Shown: positions 33,616 through 43,398, numbered from the stretch's first letter. The stretch: 64,000 nt of DNA from Aidingimonas halophila (GCF_900106955.1 NZ_FNNI01000007.1:62001-126000), one strand, 5' to 3'. The notes: generated by a model from the sequence alone, not told the origin. Made by a program: numbers and translations.

Positions 33616-34239
33616 TCATGTCGTCCTCAGCTTGCGAGGTGGCCGATAGCGCAAGCGGCCGCCTACAGGGAAACGATCCAGGCTGATATCGCAGCCGAAA
33701 CCCTCCGCCAGCAGTTCCACCAGCATCATCGCCGACAACCCCCAGATGATATGTCCTTCGGCGTGATAGCTCGGCACGTAGATCGGACGCCCGTCGACGG
33801 TGATGACATCGGTATGGCTGCGGCAGTCCTCGAGGAAGAGGGAAAGCGGTACCTCGAAGATGGTATCGAGCTCCTCGAAGTCCGGTCGCAGCGGCAGGTC
33901 CGGCGGGATTAGCCCGACATAAGGGGTGACCCGCATGCCGTGCAACGAGATCACGTCGCTCAACCGGCCGATCACCTCGACATGGTCGCGAGGCAAGGCG
34001 ATCTCCTCGTGAGCCTCGCGCAACGCGGTCGCGAGCAGATCGGTATCATCAGGCTCGCGCTTGCCGCCGGGAAAGGCGACCTGACCGCTGTGCTGCTTGA
34101 GGTGATCGGCCCGGCGCGTGAACAGCAGCGTCGGGGCCGGACGCTCGACGATTGCCATCAATACGGCCGCCTGGGGCATATCGAGGGCGATGCGCCGGGG
34201 TTGGAGTGCGTGCAGTCGCTCGCGAACGTTCTCTAACAT
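33616..34239 (-). CDS. nudL: NUDIX CoA pyrophosphatase NudL
   Basis: This NudL/YeaB-type hydrolase of CoA and related pyrophosphates has the NUDIX box starting at GGKREPDDTDLL and continuing to REAHEEI (about residues 58-80). The CoA-type extension is nearby (QHSGQVAFPGG, the UPF0035 signature). The 207-residue length fits. The start at 34239 has a short GGAA site. Its first codons and upstream sequence lie inside the repeat copied at 40753-40837. Confidence 0.9.
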   Translation of the reverse strand: MLENVRERLHALQPRRIALDMPQAAVLMAIVERPAPTLLFTRRADHLKQHSGQVAFPGGKREPDDTDLLATALREAHEEIALPRDHVEVIGRLSDVISLHGMRVTPYVGLIPPDLPLRPDFEELDTIFEVPLSLFLEDCRSHTDVITVDGRPIYVPSYHAEGHIIWGLSAMMLVELLAEGFGCDISLDRFPVGGRLRYRPPRKLRTT

Positions 34240-34293
34240 GGAAGTTCCGTCGGGTTTCATTCGTTTGTACCCAGCCCACTGCCAGGCGTCAAG
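34208..34293. repeat. Left copy of imperfect direct repeat flanking the opp-araC block
   Basis: These 86 bp cover the first ~11 codons of nudL and its upstream leader. By hand alignment about three quarters of positions match 40753-40837 with a single gap. The longest identical runs are CTCTAACATGGA-like and CCAGGCGTCAAG. Both copies have the same orientation. Confidence 0.65.
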
Positions 34294-34314
34294 ACGGAAC
34301 GTCGTGATACGCCA

Positions 34315-35925
34315 TCAAGCAGGCATGTCCAGGAACGCGGCGCGCATGAGCTCCCGGGTATAGGCTTCCCGGGGCGATCGGAACAGTGCGTCGGTGTCTC
34401 CTTGTTCGACCACTTGCCCGTCCTTCATCACCAGCACGGTATCCGACAGAGCGCGGACAACCGCCAGATCGTGGCTGATGAACAGGTATGTCAGGTCGTG
34501 ACGTTTCTGCAGCGTGCGCAACAGGTCGATGACCGTGGCCTGGACCGAGCGATCCAGGGCCGATGTCGGCTCGTCGAGCAGCAGGAACTCGGGTTTGAGC
34601 ACCAGGGCGCGGGCAATGGCGATGCGTTGTCGCTGTCCGCCCGAGAATTCATGCGGGTAACGCTGGCGCATCGCCGGGTCCAGCGAGACCTCCTGCAGCG
34701 CTTCGGTCACGCGCTCGATACGCTGGCGGCGATTCAGTTCCGGATGGTGGACGCGCAATCCTTCACTGACGATTTCGCCCACCGTCATACGGGGCGACAG
34801 CGAGCCGAACGGGTCCTGGAAAACGACCTGCATGCGTGACCGTATCGGGCGCATGGCCTTGCCGTCGAGGTGGGTCAGCTCGGTATCGTCGAAGCGCACC
34901 TCGCCCTGGCTCTCGAGCAGGCGCAGCAGTGCCCGGCCGAGCGTCGACTTGCCCGACCCGGATTCGCCGACGATCCCCAGGGTCTGCCCACGTTGTATAC
35001 GAAGATCGATCCCCTTTACCGCCTCGAAATAGGCATTGGGGCGAAACAGGCGCTTCTTGAGCGCGAAGCGTACCCGCAGATCCCTGGCGTCCACCAACAG
35101 GGGGGCCGAGGCGTCGACCGGGGGCTTGCTGCCGTGAGGTTCGGCCTCGATCAATGTTTTCGTGTAGTCATGGCGGGGATAACGGAATAACTCCGCCGTG
35201 GGGGCGGTTTCCACGACTTCCCCCTGACGCATGACGCAGACGCGATCGGCGAAGTGGCGAACGATGCCCAGGTCATGGGTAATGAAGAGGATCGCCAGAC
35301 CGTACTGCTCCTGCAATGTCTTGAGCAGTTGGAGAATCTGTGCCTGGACCGTGACATCCAGGGCCGTGGTGGGTTCGTCCGCGATCAGCAGCTTGGGCTC
35401 GCAGGCCAACGCCATGGCGATCATTACCCGTTGTCGTTGGCCGCCGGAGAGTTCGTAGGGGTAGCTCGTCTGGCGACGCTGGGCCTCGGGGATGCCGACC
35501 TGTTCCAGCAATTCGATCACCCGGTCCCGTGCGGCGCGACCGTTCAGCGAGGTGTGCTTGTCAAGCACTTCGCGGATCTGGTGGCCGATGCGTTGCAAGG
35601 GGTTCAGGGAGGTCATCGGCTCCTGGAAGATCATGGCGATCTCGTTGCCGCGAATGGCACGTATCCGTTTGTTGCTCACATCGAGCAGTGACTTGATCCC
35701 TTGTGGCGTGTGCCAGCGAATATCGCCCTTGGCCTCGGCCAGTTCCGGGAGCAACCGCAGGATCGAGGTGGCGGTGATCGACTTGCCCGAACCGGATTCA
35801 CCGACCAGCGCCAGGGTCTCGCCGGTATGCAGTGACAGGCTGACATCCTTGACTGCCGTGATGCGTCCCTGGGGCAGGGGAAAGTCAACGCGCAGCCGGT
35901 CGATTTCCAGCAACAGTTGCGACAT
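34315..35925 (-). CDS. Peptide ABC transporter, fused dual ATP-binding protein (OppD-OppF / YejF type)
   Basis: Two complete ABC ATPase halves are joined in 536 residues. Half one has Walker A GESGSGKS (~37) and signature LSGGQRQR (~161). Half two has GESGSGKST (~330) and FSGGQRQR (~436). Each has a Walker B ([15 protein letters not shown]) and the oligopeptide-type C-terminal cap. The ATP energy drives uptake through the OppB/OppC pore. The start at 35925 has GGAG six bases upstream and follows the oppC stop by 11 bp. Confidence 0.92.
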   Translation of the reverse strand: MSQLLLEIDRLRVDFPLPQGRITAVKDVSLSLHTGETLALVGESGSGKSITATSILRLLPELAEAKGDIRWHTPQGIKSLLDVSNKRIRAIRGNEIAMIFQEPMTSLNPLQRIGHQIREVLDKHTSLNGRAARDRVIELLEQVGIPEAQRRQTSYPYELSGGQRQRVMIAMALACEPKLLIADEPTTALDVTVQAQILQLLKTLQEQYGLAILFITHDLGIVRHFADRVCVMRQGEVVETAPTAELFRYPRHDYTKTLIEAEPHGSKPPVDASAPLLVDARDLRVRFALKKRLFRPNAYFEAVKGIDLRIQRGQTLGIVGESGSGKSTLGRALLRLLESQGEVRFDDTELTHLDGKAMRPIRSRMQVVFQDPFGSLSPRMTVGEIVSEGLRVHHPELNRRQRIERVTEALQEVSLDPAMRQRYPHEFSGGQRQRIAIARALVLKPEFLLLDEPTSALDRSVQATVIDLLRTLQKRHDLTYLFISHDLAVVRALSDTVLVMKDGQVVEQGDTDALFRSPREAYTRELMRAAFLDMPA

Positions 35926-35936
35926 GTCGGTCTCCA

Positions 35937-36833
35937 TCAACGGGTCCTGGGATCGAGGGCATCGCGCAGCCCATCGCCCAGGAAGTTCAGGCAGAACAGC
36001 GTCAACGCCAGAAACGCTGAGGGGACGATCAGCATCCAGGGGGCGGTTTCCATCATGTCGGTGCCTTCACTGATCAACACGCCCCAACTGGTCATCGGCT
36101 CCTGGACGCCCAAGCCCAGGAACGATAGAAAGCTCTCCAGCAGGATGACCTTGGGCACCGTCAAGGTGACGTAGACGATGACCGGCCCCAGGGTGTTGGG
36201 GATCAGGTGGCGGACGATGATGGTGCGATTGGTGACACCCAGTGCGCGGGCGGCTTCCACGAATTCGCGGCGCTTGAGGGCGAGGGTCTGGCCGCGCACG
36301 ATGCGCGACATGTCGAGCCACTCGACCGCACCGATGGCGGCATAGATCAGCAGGATATGGCGTCCGAACAGCACCATCATCAGGATCACCAGGAACATGA
36401 ATGGCAGCGAATACATGATGTCGACGAATCGCATCATCAGGTTGTCCACGCGACCGCCCATGAAACCGGCGATCGCGCCATAGAGGACACCGATCACCAG
36501 GGAGACCAGCGTGGCGACGACCGCCACGGAGAGTGAGATCTGTCCACCGTAGAGTGAGCGTGTCAGCAGGTCCCGGCCGTTGGCATCGGTGCCGGCGTAA
36601 TGGCCCTCGGCCAGGCTGGGCGGTGCCGTGAAGGCATTCCAGTCGACTTCACTCAGCCCCCAGGGCGTCAACCATGGCCCGGCGATACAGGCGACGGTCA
36701 GGATGATCAGTATGACCAGGCTGGTCATGGCGGCCCGGTTCTGCTTGAGGCGCCGCCAGGCTTCGCGTCCCAGGCTCTCGCCGACGGTATGGGCCTCGCT
36801 GGCCGTATGCATTGTAGGAAGGTCAGTCGTCAT
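35937..36833 (-). CDS. Peptide ABC transporter permease, OppC type
   Basis: This 298-residue inner-membrane permease has six helices and an EAA-type loop (EFVEAARALGVTNRTIIVRHLIPN). The OppC N-terminal pattern is present (REAWRRLKQNRAAMTSLVILIIL, then GTDANGRDLLTRSLYGGQISLSV). The start overlaps the oppB 3' end by 11 bp. With OppB it forms the translocation pore. Confidence 0.93.
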   Translation of the reverse strand: MTTDLPTMHTASEAHTVGESLGREAWRRLKQNRAAMTSLVILIILTVACIAGPWLTPWGLSEVDWNAFTAPPSLAEGHYAGTDANGRDLLTRSLYGGQISLSVAVVATLVSLVIGVLYGAIAGFMGGRVDNLMMRFVDIMYSLPFMFLVILMMVLFGRHILLIYAAIGAVEWLDMSRIVRGQTLALKRREFVEAARALGVTNRTIIVRHLIPNTLGPVIVYVTLTVPKVILLESFLSFLGLGVQEPMTSWGVLISEGTDMMETAPWMLIVPSAFLALTLFCLNFLGDGLRDALDPRTR

Positions 36834-37749
36834 AGCGAATCTGCGGGTCGAGAGCGGAGTAGATGAGGTCGACGATCAGGTTGAGCAGCACGATCAACGC
36901 GCCATAGAACACTACCGTCCCCATCACCAGGGTGTAGTCGCGATTGAGTGCAGCCTGGACGAAGTAACGTCCGATACCGGGGATGCCGAAAATCTGTTCG
37001 ATGACCACCGAACCGGTGATGATGCCGGCCGCAGCCGGGCCCAGGTAGGACACCACCGGGAGCATGGCCGGACGCATGGCATGTCGCCAGATGACTTCCC
37101 GTTCCGACAGCCCCTTGGCTCGGGCGGTGCGGATATGCTGGCTGCCCAGCACTTCGATCATGCTGGCGCGCATCATGCGGGCGATATAGGCGATCTGCTG
37201 GATCGAAAGTGCCACCACGGGAAGCAGCATGTTGCGCCAGTGGCCGTCGTTCCAGCCCCCCACCGGCAACCACGCCAGGAACACGCCGAACACCAGTGCC
37301 ATCAAGGGGGCGATGACGAAATTGGGAATGGCGATGCCGGCCAGGGCCGTGCCCATGACCAGGTAGTCGATACTGGAATTGCGGCGCAGCGCGGCGATGA
37401 TGCCGAGTGGCAGGCCGACGGCCAGGGCAAGCAGTATTGCCCACATGCCCAGTTCGAGGCTGACCGGAAAGCCCTGGCCTATCAGCTCGGTGACACTGAA
37501 GTCCTCGTAGCGGAACGAGGGGCCGAAGTCGCCTTGCAGCAGGTTGCCCAAATAGATGAGGTACTGCTTCCAGATCGGTTGATCGAGATTGTAGCTGGCC
37601 AGCAAATTGGCCTCGATCTCGGCGGGCAGCTGGCGTTCGCCATCGAACGGACCGCCCGGTGCGAGGTGCATCAGGAAGAACGACACGGTGATGACGATCA
37701 GCAGCGTCGGTATGGCCTGTAGCAGGCGTTTAGCAATGTAGTGCAGCAT
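36823..37749 (-). CDS. Peptide ABC transporter permease, OppB type
   Basis: This 308-residue permease has the OppB N-terminus (MLHYIAKRLLQAIPTLLIVITVSFFLMHLAPGGPFDGER). The EAA loop is HIRTARAKGLSEREVIWRHAMRPAMLPVV, and the C-terminus is IGRYFVQAALNRDYTLVMGTV. AGGGGA lies upstream of ATG 37749. It follows the oppA gene after a 61-bp gap containing a hairpin. Confidence 0.93.
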   Translation of the reverse strand: MLHYIAKRLLQAIPTLLIVITVSFFLMHLAPGGPFDGERQLPAEIEANLLASYNLDQPIWKQYLIYLGNLLQGDFGPSFRYEDFSVTELIGQGFPVSLELGMWAILLALAVGLPLGIIAALRRNSSIDYLVMGTALAGIAIPNFVIAPLMALVFGVFLAWLPVGGWNDGHWRNMLLPVVALSIQQIAYIARMMRASMIEVLGSQHIRTARAKGLSEREVIWRHAMRPAMLPVVSYLGPAAAGIITGSVVIEQIFGIPGIGRYFVQAALNRDYTLVMGTVVFYGALIVLLNLIVDLIYSALDPQIRYDD

Positions 37750-37763
37750 CAGGATTCCCCTGA

Positions 37764-37782
37764 GCCCCGCACGTGTCGGGGC
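37764..37782 (-). other. Intercistronic hairpin between oppA and oppB
   Basis: A perfect 6-bp G+C stem (GCCCCG / CGGGGC, as read on the plus strand) surrounds CACGTGT. Such stems after binding-protein genes usually protect the upstream message, so that binding protein is made in excess over permease. There is no T-tract. Confidence 0.5.
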
Positions 37783-37810
37783 CCGTCATGCCAGTCAGGA
37801 AAACGGGATG

Positions 37811-39391
37811 TCAATCGTCGAAGGAGACCCAGCGCGAGCGGTGGATGTCCTCGATATTGTTTTCCCACCCTTGAAGATCGGGGTTCACCAGATTGCGTGA
37901 TACGTAGTAATAGATTGGCAGGGTGGCCGTCTCGTCGAGCGCCAGCTTTTCGGCTTCGGCCATGATGTCGGCGCGTTCGTCGAGATCCTGGGTTTCGGAC
38001 GCCTGATCCATCAACGCATCGAACTTCTCATTGCTGTACGCGCCGTAATTGTTGGCGACACCGGTTTCCAGCAGGCTCAGGAAGTTCTGGGCATCGTTGT
38101 AGTCGCCGATCCAACCGGCACGACCGACATCGAAGTCGCCTTGGCGCATGTCCTCGTAATGCACGGCCACTTCCGAGTTGTTGAGCTCGACCTCGACCCC
38201 CAGCGGTTCCCACATGGCGCCGATGGCAATGGCGACCTTGCGATGGTCCTCGCTGGTGTTATAACGCAGGTTCAACTCTAGCGGATCGTCAGGGCCGTAG
38301 CCCGCCTCGGCGAGGAGCTCCTTGGCGCGGGCCATGCGCTCCTCCTGACTCATGTCGGCCATGGACGATTGCGGTGCATCATAGCGATTCACGCCCGGGG
38401 GGACGAAGCTGTAGGCGGGTTCTTCACCGGTACCCAGGATCTGGTTGGTGATGACCTCGCGCCGCACCGCCAGGCTGAGCGCTTCACGAACTCGTGGATC
38501 GGCCGTGGGATGGCCGTCACGCGTGTTGAGCGTGTAATAGTAGATGCCCAGGAACGGTGCCGTCGTCGTGGCATCCGGCAGGTTTTCCTGCAGCCAGTCG
38601 TACTGCTGGGTCGGAAAATCGCGGGCGACATCGATTTCATCGGCGCGGAAGCGATTCAGGGCCGTCGTGCGCTCTTCGATGGGAAAATACACCACCTCGT
38701 CGAGTGCCACCTCGTCGGCATCGTGGAATTGGTCGTTCCTGGAAACCTCGATGCGGGTTTGTGAGCGCCAGCGTTCCAGTTTGAAAGGCCCGTTGGACAC
38801 CATGTGGTCGGCGCGGGACCAGTCATCGCCATGCTCCTCGACGACATGTTTGGGCACCGGATAGGCCGTGTAATGTGACAATTGATCGAGGAAGTAGGGC
38901 GTCGAGCGTTCCAGCGTGATCTTCAGGGTATGATCATCGACGGCTTCGATGCCGAGCGTCTCCGGATCGGCATCGCCTTCATAGACCGTTTCAGCATTCT
39001 TGACCGGATAGAGCAGATAGGCGTAGTCCGCAGCCGTGGCTGGATTCAGGATGCGTTGAAATGCATAGACGAAATCCTCGGCAGTGACGACTTCGCCATC
39101 GGACCAGCGGGCGTCGTCACGTAGCTCGAAGGTGTATTCGGTGCCGTCATCGGAAATCTCCCAGGATTCCGCGACGCCCGGAATTCGCTCACCGTCGGCA
39201 GCTTCGGTGACCAACCCCTCGAAGAGGTCTCCGACAACATCGTTCTCCCAGGTGCCGCTGATCTTGTGTGGATCGAGCGACGCCGGTTCGCCCATGATGG
39301 CAATGCGCAAGGTGTCGGCTTGCAGGGGTAGGGTCATGAGGCCGGATAGCAATGCCGCACTACTTGCCAGTAATAGACGTTGTTTTCGCAT
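37811..39391 (-). CDS. Oligopeptide-binding protein, OppA type
   Basis: This 526-residue periplasmic solute-binding protein of family 5 has a signal peptide MRKQRLLLASSAALLSGLMT (cleaved after QA, before DTLRIAIMGEP). It also carries LDPHKISGTWENDVVGDLFEGL and the conserved region WSDGEVVTAEDFVYAFQRIL. The mature protein is strongly acidic, consistent with a halophile. It heads the operon oppA-B-C-DF; the ~250 bp upstream is A+T-rich and divergent from an AraC regulator. Confidence 0.92.
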   Translation of the reverse strand: MRKQRLLLASSAALLSGLMTLPLQADTLRIAIMGEPASLDPHKISGTWENDVVGDLFEGLVTEAADGERIPGVAESWEISDDGTEYTFELRDDARWSDGEVVTAEDFVYAFQRILNPATAADYAYLLYPVKNAETVYEGDADPETLGIEAVDDHTLKITLERSTPYFLDQLSHYTAYPVPKHVVEEHGDDWSRADHMVSNGPFKLERWRSQTRIEVSRNDQFHDADEVALDEVVYFPIEERTTALNRFRADEIDVARDFPTQQYDWLQENLPDATTTAPFLGIYYYTLNTRDGHPTADPRVREALSLAVRREVITNQILGTGEEPAYSFVPPGVNRYDAPQSSMADMSQEERMARAKELLAEAGYGPDDPLELNLRYNTSEDHRKVAIAIGAMWEPLGVEVELNNSEVAVHYEDMRQGDFDVGRAGWIGDYNDAQNFLSLLETGVANNYGAYSNEKFDALMDQASETQDLDERADIMAEAEKLALDETATLPIYYYVSRNLVNPDLQGWENNIEDIHRSRWVSFDD

Positions 39392-39643
39392 AGAGGATCA
39401 CTCCGTGGCTTGGTTGTATTTGTCCTTTTGCATGGGCAATCGAACGGCAGGATCACTGCCCGCATCTGACATTACCACCTGGTACAGGGTGACTGTATTG
39501 GCTGGCGTGTAATGCTACTCTTTTGGCATGTGTTGCTATATGAATTCTGAGAGACGTCATTATTTTTTTAAAATCAATAATTTAAAAATGAGATGCGACT
39601 GACTCGTCAATGGCGGGAAGCCAATAACAAGAGGGGAAGGACC

Positions 39644-40708
39644 ATGTCGCAATGTGAACGAGGCTCTGAGTTTGGCGATGATACCGGGGCGACCGTTGCA
39701 GCCTCTGCCGCGCGATTCAAGATCGAGCTGCTTCGCAGAATGGGGTTGGATGAACGGAAGCTATGCCGACAAGCAGGGGTGGATCGGACGGCGTTGAGCG
39801 AGACCCATCATCGGGTGAGGCGTGCCGATCTGTTGCGACTCTATGCGCTGGCTGAGCTAGAACGCTCGGACGTGAATGTGGCCGTGGCGGGACATGAATT
39901 GGTGGATGCGGGATTCCTGGGTATCACGGGATACGTGATGATGACCAGTGCCACTTTCGGGGACGCTTTGGCGCGGCTGGCACACTATGCGCCACTGGTC
40001 GATGACGACGTGGCGGTGACAGTATGTTCGGAGGGGAAGCGAACCTGGTTGGCGGCCAGCTATTCTCGTGGCTTGCGCTTACCGCATGGTTTCACGCTGG
40101 CTGGAGTGTCGGGGCTGATGGGATTCTTCCGGATTCTGCTGGGTCATTACCCTCGGATAGATGAAATCGCCTTGATGCACGGCAAGCCGTGTGCCTCGCA
40201 TGCCGGATCGCTATTCGGAGCGCGCCTATCGTTCGGCCAGTCACGTTATGCCGTGGCGCTGGATACCTCGGAACTCGGCAACCCCCTCCGTACCGCCAAT
40301 GCAGTTCTGGATGATGTGCATCGGGAGGTGGCTGATACGGCGCTGAATGAGATCGGCAGTGCCTGCTGTGTCCGACAGGTGCGTGACAAGGTGAGCGAGG
40401 CTCTGGTCGGACGCGTACCCACCATCGAGGATGTGGCCAGGGACCTGGGTGTCAGCAAGCGGACCCTGCAGCGCAATCTGCATCGATGCGGTACCAGTTA
40501 CAAGGCGATCATCAACGATACCCGCCGGGAGAGGGCGCATCAGTTGCTTTGCTACTCGAACGCCAACCTCAAGGAAGTGGCCTGGTTACTGGGCTTTTCG
40601 GAACGTAATAGCTTCTTTCGAGCCCATCACCACTGGTACGGGATGACTCCTACCCAATATCGATCCCGGTATGCGGTTCGGGATGATGAACGCGAACCCC
40701 TGCGGTGA
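39644..40708 (+). CDS. AraC-family regulator with AraC-binding-type N-terminus
   Basis: This 354-residue protein has an N-terminal arabinose-binding-like domain (family of OruR/ArgR-type AraC regulators) running through LGITGYVMMTSATFGDALARLAHYAPLV. The C-terminal AraC helix-turn-helix pair starts near residue 255: PTIEDVARDLGVSKRTLQRNL and LKEVAWLLGFSERNSFFRAHHHWYGMTPTQYR. The start at 39644 has GAGGGGAAGGA just before it. It is divergent from the opp operon, which it probably regulates; the shared A+T-rich region 39392-39643 would hold its sites. Confidence 0.88.
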   Translation: MSQCERGSEFGDDTGATVAASAARFKIELLRRMGLDERKLCRQAGVDRTALSETHHRVRRADLLRLYALAELERSDVNVAVAGHELVDAGFLGITGYVMMTSATFGDALARLAHYAPLVDDDVAVTVCSEGKRTWLAASYSRGLRLPHGFTLAGVSGLMGFFRILLGHYPRIDEIALMHGKPCASHAGSLFGARLSFGQSRYAVALDTSELGNPLRTANAVLDDVHREVADTALNEIGSACCVRQVRDKVSEALVGRVPTIEDVARDLGVSKRTLQRNLHRCGTSYKAIINDTRRERAHQLLCYSNANLKEVAWLLGFSERNSFFRAHHHWYGMTPTQYRSRYAVRDDEREPLR

Positions 40709-40752
40709 CCGGCCATGCTGAATATCACCGGATCAATACGGAGGCGAGTCGT

Positions 40753-40837
40753 GCTTGCAGGCACTCGTGTAATTTCTCTAACATGGACGCTCCGCCTGGA
40801 GCCTTCCGTTCATACCCAGCCGCTTCCAGGCGTCAAG
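40753..40837. repeat. Right copy of imperfect direct repeat (nudL 5'-end remnant)
   Basis: These 85 bp match 34208-34293. On the minus strand from 40784 the copy still reads MLEKLHECLQARLAS, a decayed version of the NudL N-terminus MLENVRERLHALQ. A stop follows soon after. It lies directly upstream of the second NUDIX gene. Confidence 0.65.
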
Positions 40838-40850
40838 CATGAGGCCATGC

Positions 40851-41408
40851 ATGAATTTCTGTAGTCACTGCGGACACCGCGTCCAGTTTGCGATACCCGA
40901 TGGTGACGACCGTCCGCGTTACTTGTGCGAGGCCTGTGGCACCATCCATTACCAGAATCCACGTATCGTGGCCGGCACGTTGCCGGTGAGGGGCAGCAAG
41001 ATTCTGCTTTGTCGCCGGGCGATTCCCCCACGCAAGGGGTATTGGACCCTACCGGCAGGTTTCATGGAAAACGCCGAGACAACCGTTGAAGCCGCTGCCC
41101 GGGAGACGCAGGAAGAGGCGTGTGCCGACGTCTCGATCCACGGTCTCTACACCTTGATCAACCTGCCGCACATCAATCAGGTCTACATGATCTTTCGGGC
41201 CGATCTCGACGGCGGTTTCGATGCCGGCCCGGAAAGCCTGGAAGTCGCATTGTTCGAAGAGCACGAGATTCCCTGGGAGGAGCTGGCGTTCCCGACCATC
41301 GAGCGCACGCTGCGGCACTTCTATCAGGATCGGCTCAGCGATGATTACCCCCTTCACATCAGCGATATCACGCCGGAAGATAGGGAGCGCTATTTCGGCA
41401 GCGCCTAG
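40851..41408 (+). CDS. Zinc-ribbon NUDIX hydrolase
   Basis: This 185-residue NUDIX protein has an N-terminal zinc ribbon (CSHC at 4-7 and CEAC ~26-29). It is followed by IHYQNPRIVAGTLPV and the NUDIX box GFMENAETTVEAAARETQEE. The substrate is unknown; the ribbon resembles NudC-like and ADP-ribose-type hydrolases. The start at 40851 has GAGG six bases upstream; an in-frame ATG at 40839 is less well placed. The upstream remnant of nudL suggests this gene was once divergent neighbour to nudL. Confidence 0.9.
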   Translation: MNFCSHCGHRVQFAIPDGDDRPRYLCEACGTIHYQNPRIVAGTLPVRGSKILLCRRAIPPRKGYWTLPAGFMENAETTVEAAARETQEEACADVSIHGLYTLINLPHINQVYMIFRADLDGGFDAGPESLEVALFEEHEIPWEELAFPTIERTLRHFYQDRLSDDYPLHISDITPEDRERYFGSA

Positions 41409-41424
41409 ATACTTCGCCAGCATG

Positions 41425-42681
41425 CTACATGGCGAGCCGGCATAGCGTGGCGGTCAGCAAGCGGGCGCCCTCTATGGCATCATTGGCGTCGATACGCTCC
41501 GAGGGGTGGTGGCTAATACCTCCTTTGCAAGGGATGAAAATCATGCCGGTGGGGCAATGGCCCGCCAGGTGAATGGCGTCATGAAACGCTCCCGATACCA
41601 GCCACGGTGCGTTCTGTCCCAACTCGGCCGCCGCTTCAGCGATGACATCAGTGACAACCTCGGGAAAGGCGACAGGGTCGATGCGCGATAGAGGCGTCAG
41701 CGCGGCCGTGCAGCCGGCCCATTCCTGGGCGGCCAGCGCCTGGAAGCGAGCCTCGAGTTCAGTAAGCGTACCGGCATCGGGATGACGCAGGTCGATGGTA
41801 AACAATGTGCGCTCGGGAATGGTATTGACCGAGCCGGGAAAGACCTGAAAGCGGCCGATGGTGAAGCGCAGCAGGTCCTCATCATCGCAGGCGGCATTGC
41901 GCAATGCGGCAGCCAGGGCACAAGCCCCTTCCAGAGCGTCCTGACGCGCGGTACGAGGTGTCGTGCCGGCGTGATTGGCGGTTCCTCGCACCTCGCATTC
42001 GAACCAGCCAACGCCCTGAATCCCTGTAACGATACCGGTGGGCGCGCCTTGTCGTTCCAGTATCGGTCCCTGCTCGATATGCAACTCGATGAATGTCTGC
42101 ATGGGCGTGCCGAGAGGGCATCGCTCAATCCCCGCCTCGCCGAGTCGGGTCAGGCAGGCATCGAGCGCTTCGCCGAACGAGATACCATCGGCATCGGTGA
42201 GGGCGCGTGTCTCGTCTTTACGCCGCACACCGGTGAAACAGGCCGATCCCGAGGTGCCCGGCGCGAAGCGCATGCCTTCCTCGTTGGTCCAGGAAACCAC
42301 CTCCAGCGAGTGGCGAGGCTGAACGCCCGCTTCCCGGAAGGCACGCAAGGCCGCCAACCCGGCAAGTACGCCATAGGCCCCGTCGTATTTGCCGCCGGTC
42401 GGCTGACTGTCGAGATGACTGCCGGTGGTGATGGGAGGCAGATCGGGATCGGTGCCCGGCAGATGGACGAACATGTTGCCGATCGGATCGACTCGCACCT
42501 GACAGCCGATGGCCTTTGCCTGTTCGGCCAGCCACAGCCGGGCCTGTATGTCGTTGTCGTCGAGAGTGAGCCGGGCGACACCACCGTCGGTGCGGGCACC
42601 GAGTTGCGCCAGATCATGCAGTTCCGCCCACAGCCGTGCGCCATCCAGCGCAGCCACCACCCGTCCGGTCGTCGATGTCAT
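41425..42681 (-). CDS. M20-family Zn amidohydrolase (N-carbamoyl-amino acid / allantoate hydrolase type)
   Basis: This 418-residue enzyme of the hydantoinase/carbamoylase branch of M20 peptidases has metal-site segments TTGSHLDSQPTGGKYDGAYG (~78), WTNEEGMRFAPG (~125) and ELHIEQGPILE (~193). A dimerisation domain (VGWFECEVRGTANHAGTTP) follows. The C-terminal GAFHDAIHLAGHCPTGMIFIP keeps the last ligand His. Such enzymes cleave carbamoyl groups from N-carbamoyl-L-amino acids, ureidopropionate or allantoate. The start overlaps the DUF1989 stop (ATGA). It is the last gene of the transporter operon, so it likely acts on the imported compound. Confidence 0.88.
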   Translation of the reverse strand: MTSTTGRVVAALDGARLWAELHDLAQLGARTDGGVARLTLDDNDIQARLWLAEQAKAIGCQVRVDPIGNMFVHLPGTDPDLPPITTGSHLDSQPTGGKYDGAYGVLAGLAALRAFREAGVQPRHSLEVVSWTNEEGMRFAPGTSGSACFTGVRRKDETRALTDADGISFGEALDACLTRLGEAGIERCPLGTPMQTFIELHIEQGPILERQGAPTGIVTGIQGVGWFECEVRGTANHAGTTPRTARQDALEGACALAAALRNAACDDEDLLRFTIGRFQVFPGSVNTIPERTLFTIDLRHPDAGTLTELEARFQALAAQEWAGCTAALTPLSRIDPVAFPEVVTDVIAEAAAELGQNAPWLVSGAFHDAIHLAGHCPTGMIFIPCKGGISHHPSERIDANDAIEGARLLTATLCRLAM

Positions 42682-43385
42682 GCTCGGACCTCGAAATGCA
42701 GTTCGACCGGCTCGCACTGTTCACCATTGATGGGAATGATGTCCTGCGGACAGGATGACATGGCCACGATACAGTCCATTTCGGCACGCAGTTCGACGTA
42801 ATCGCCGGGGCGTGATACCGGCGGGCTCCAGTCGATCTTCATCTGCGCGTTGACGGGAATGTTCATCCACAGGTTGAGCGGTTGGGGCACTTCCGGCACC
42901 GAGAGTTGGATGGCCTGCATCGCCAGTCGCAGATTGTCGGCACAGTTGTCGTGGTAGCCGGTTACCCCCAGGGTCATGTAGCGATACAGGTCGCAAGCCG
43001 CCATCAGAGTATCGTGAATGCCCGGCGAGGTATCGGCGGTCAACGTCATGATTGGTCGGCGGCGGTTGCTGAGCAGTGGGTCGCCGACCGAGGGGATCAG
43101 GCCATCGATCCAGGCCCGGCCATGCTCCCAGGACATGAATTCATTGAGATTGTGAGTGCTGAACGCCCAGGTATCGCACACCTGAGTGCCGTGGGTATTG
43201 ATGATACGAATCGTTTGACCGGCCGTCAGACGCACGGCACGCCCCTGACGGGCGGGGACCTCATAGCGTTCGCCCAGTACGGGGATGCCCTGAGGAGAAA
43301 TGGGATTGTCGAGGGTACCGTTCTGGCCGCAGGGGTAACAGTTCTGTCGCGGCATGGTAGCGATACGGGCGTGATCGAATGTCAT
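42678..43385 (-). CDS. DUF1989 (urea carboxylase-associated family) protein
   Basis: This 235-residue protein of the DUF1989 family is known from urea carboxylase/urea amidolyase neighbourhoods. Conserved segments include VPARQGRAVRLTAGQTIRIINTHGTQVCDTWAF, MSWEHGRAWI, and NLWMNIPVNAQMKIDW near the C-terminus. Its catalytic role is not settled; homologues occur with carboxyguanidine and urea degradation. AAGGAG lies eight bases before the ATG. It sits between the ABC ATPase gene and the amidohydrolase, pointing to ureido- or guanidino-compound metabolism. Confidence 0.85.
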   Translation of the reverse strand: MTFDHARIATMPRQNCYPCGQNGTLDNPISPQGIPVLGERYEVPARQGRAVRLTAGQTIRIINTHGTQVCDTWAFSTHNLNEFMSWEHGRAWIDGLIPSVGDPLLSNRRRPIMTLTADTSPGIHDTLMAACDLYRYMTLGVTGYHDNCADNLRLAMQAIQLSVPEVPQPLNLWMNIPVNAQMKIDWSPPVSRPGDYVELRAEMDCIVAMSSCPQDIIPINGEQCEPVELHFEVRA

Positions 43386-43398
43386 GGGGGTTCTCCTT

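Noticed and set aside
41782-42801. 339-codon plus-strand ORF opposite the M20 amidohydrolase
   Set aside because: Antisense of a motif-complete enzyme; composition is typical of shadow frames.
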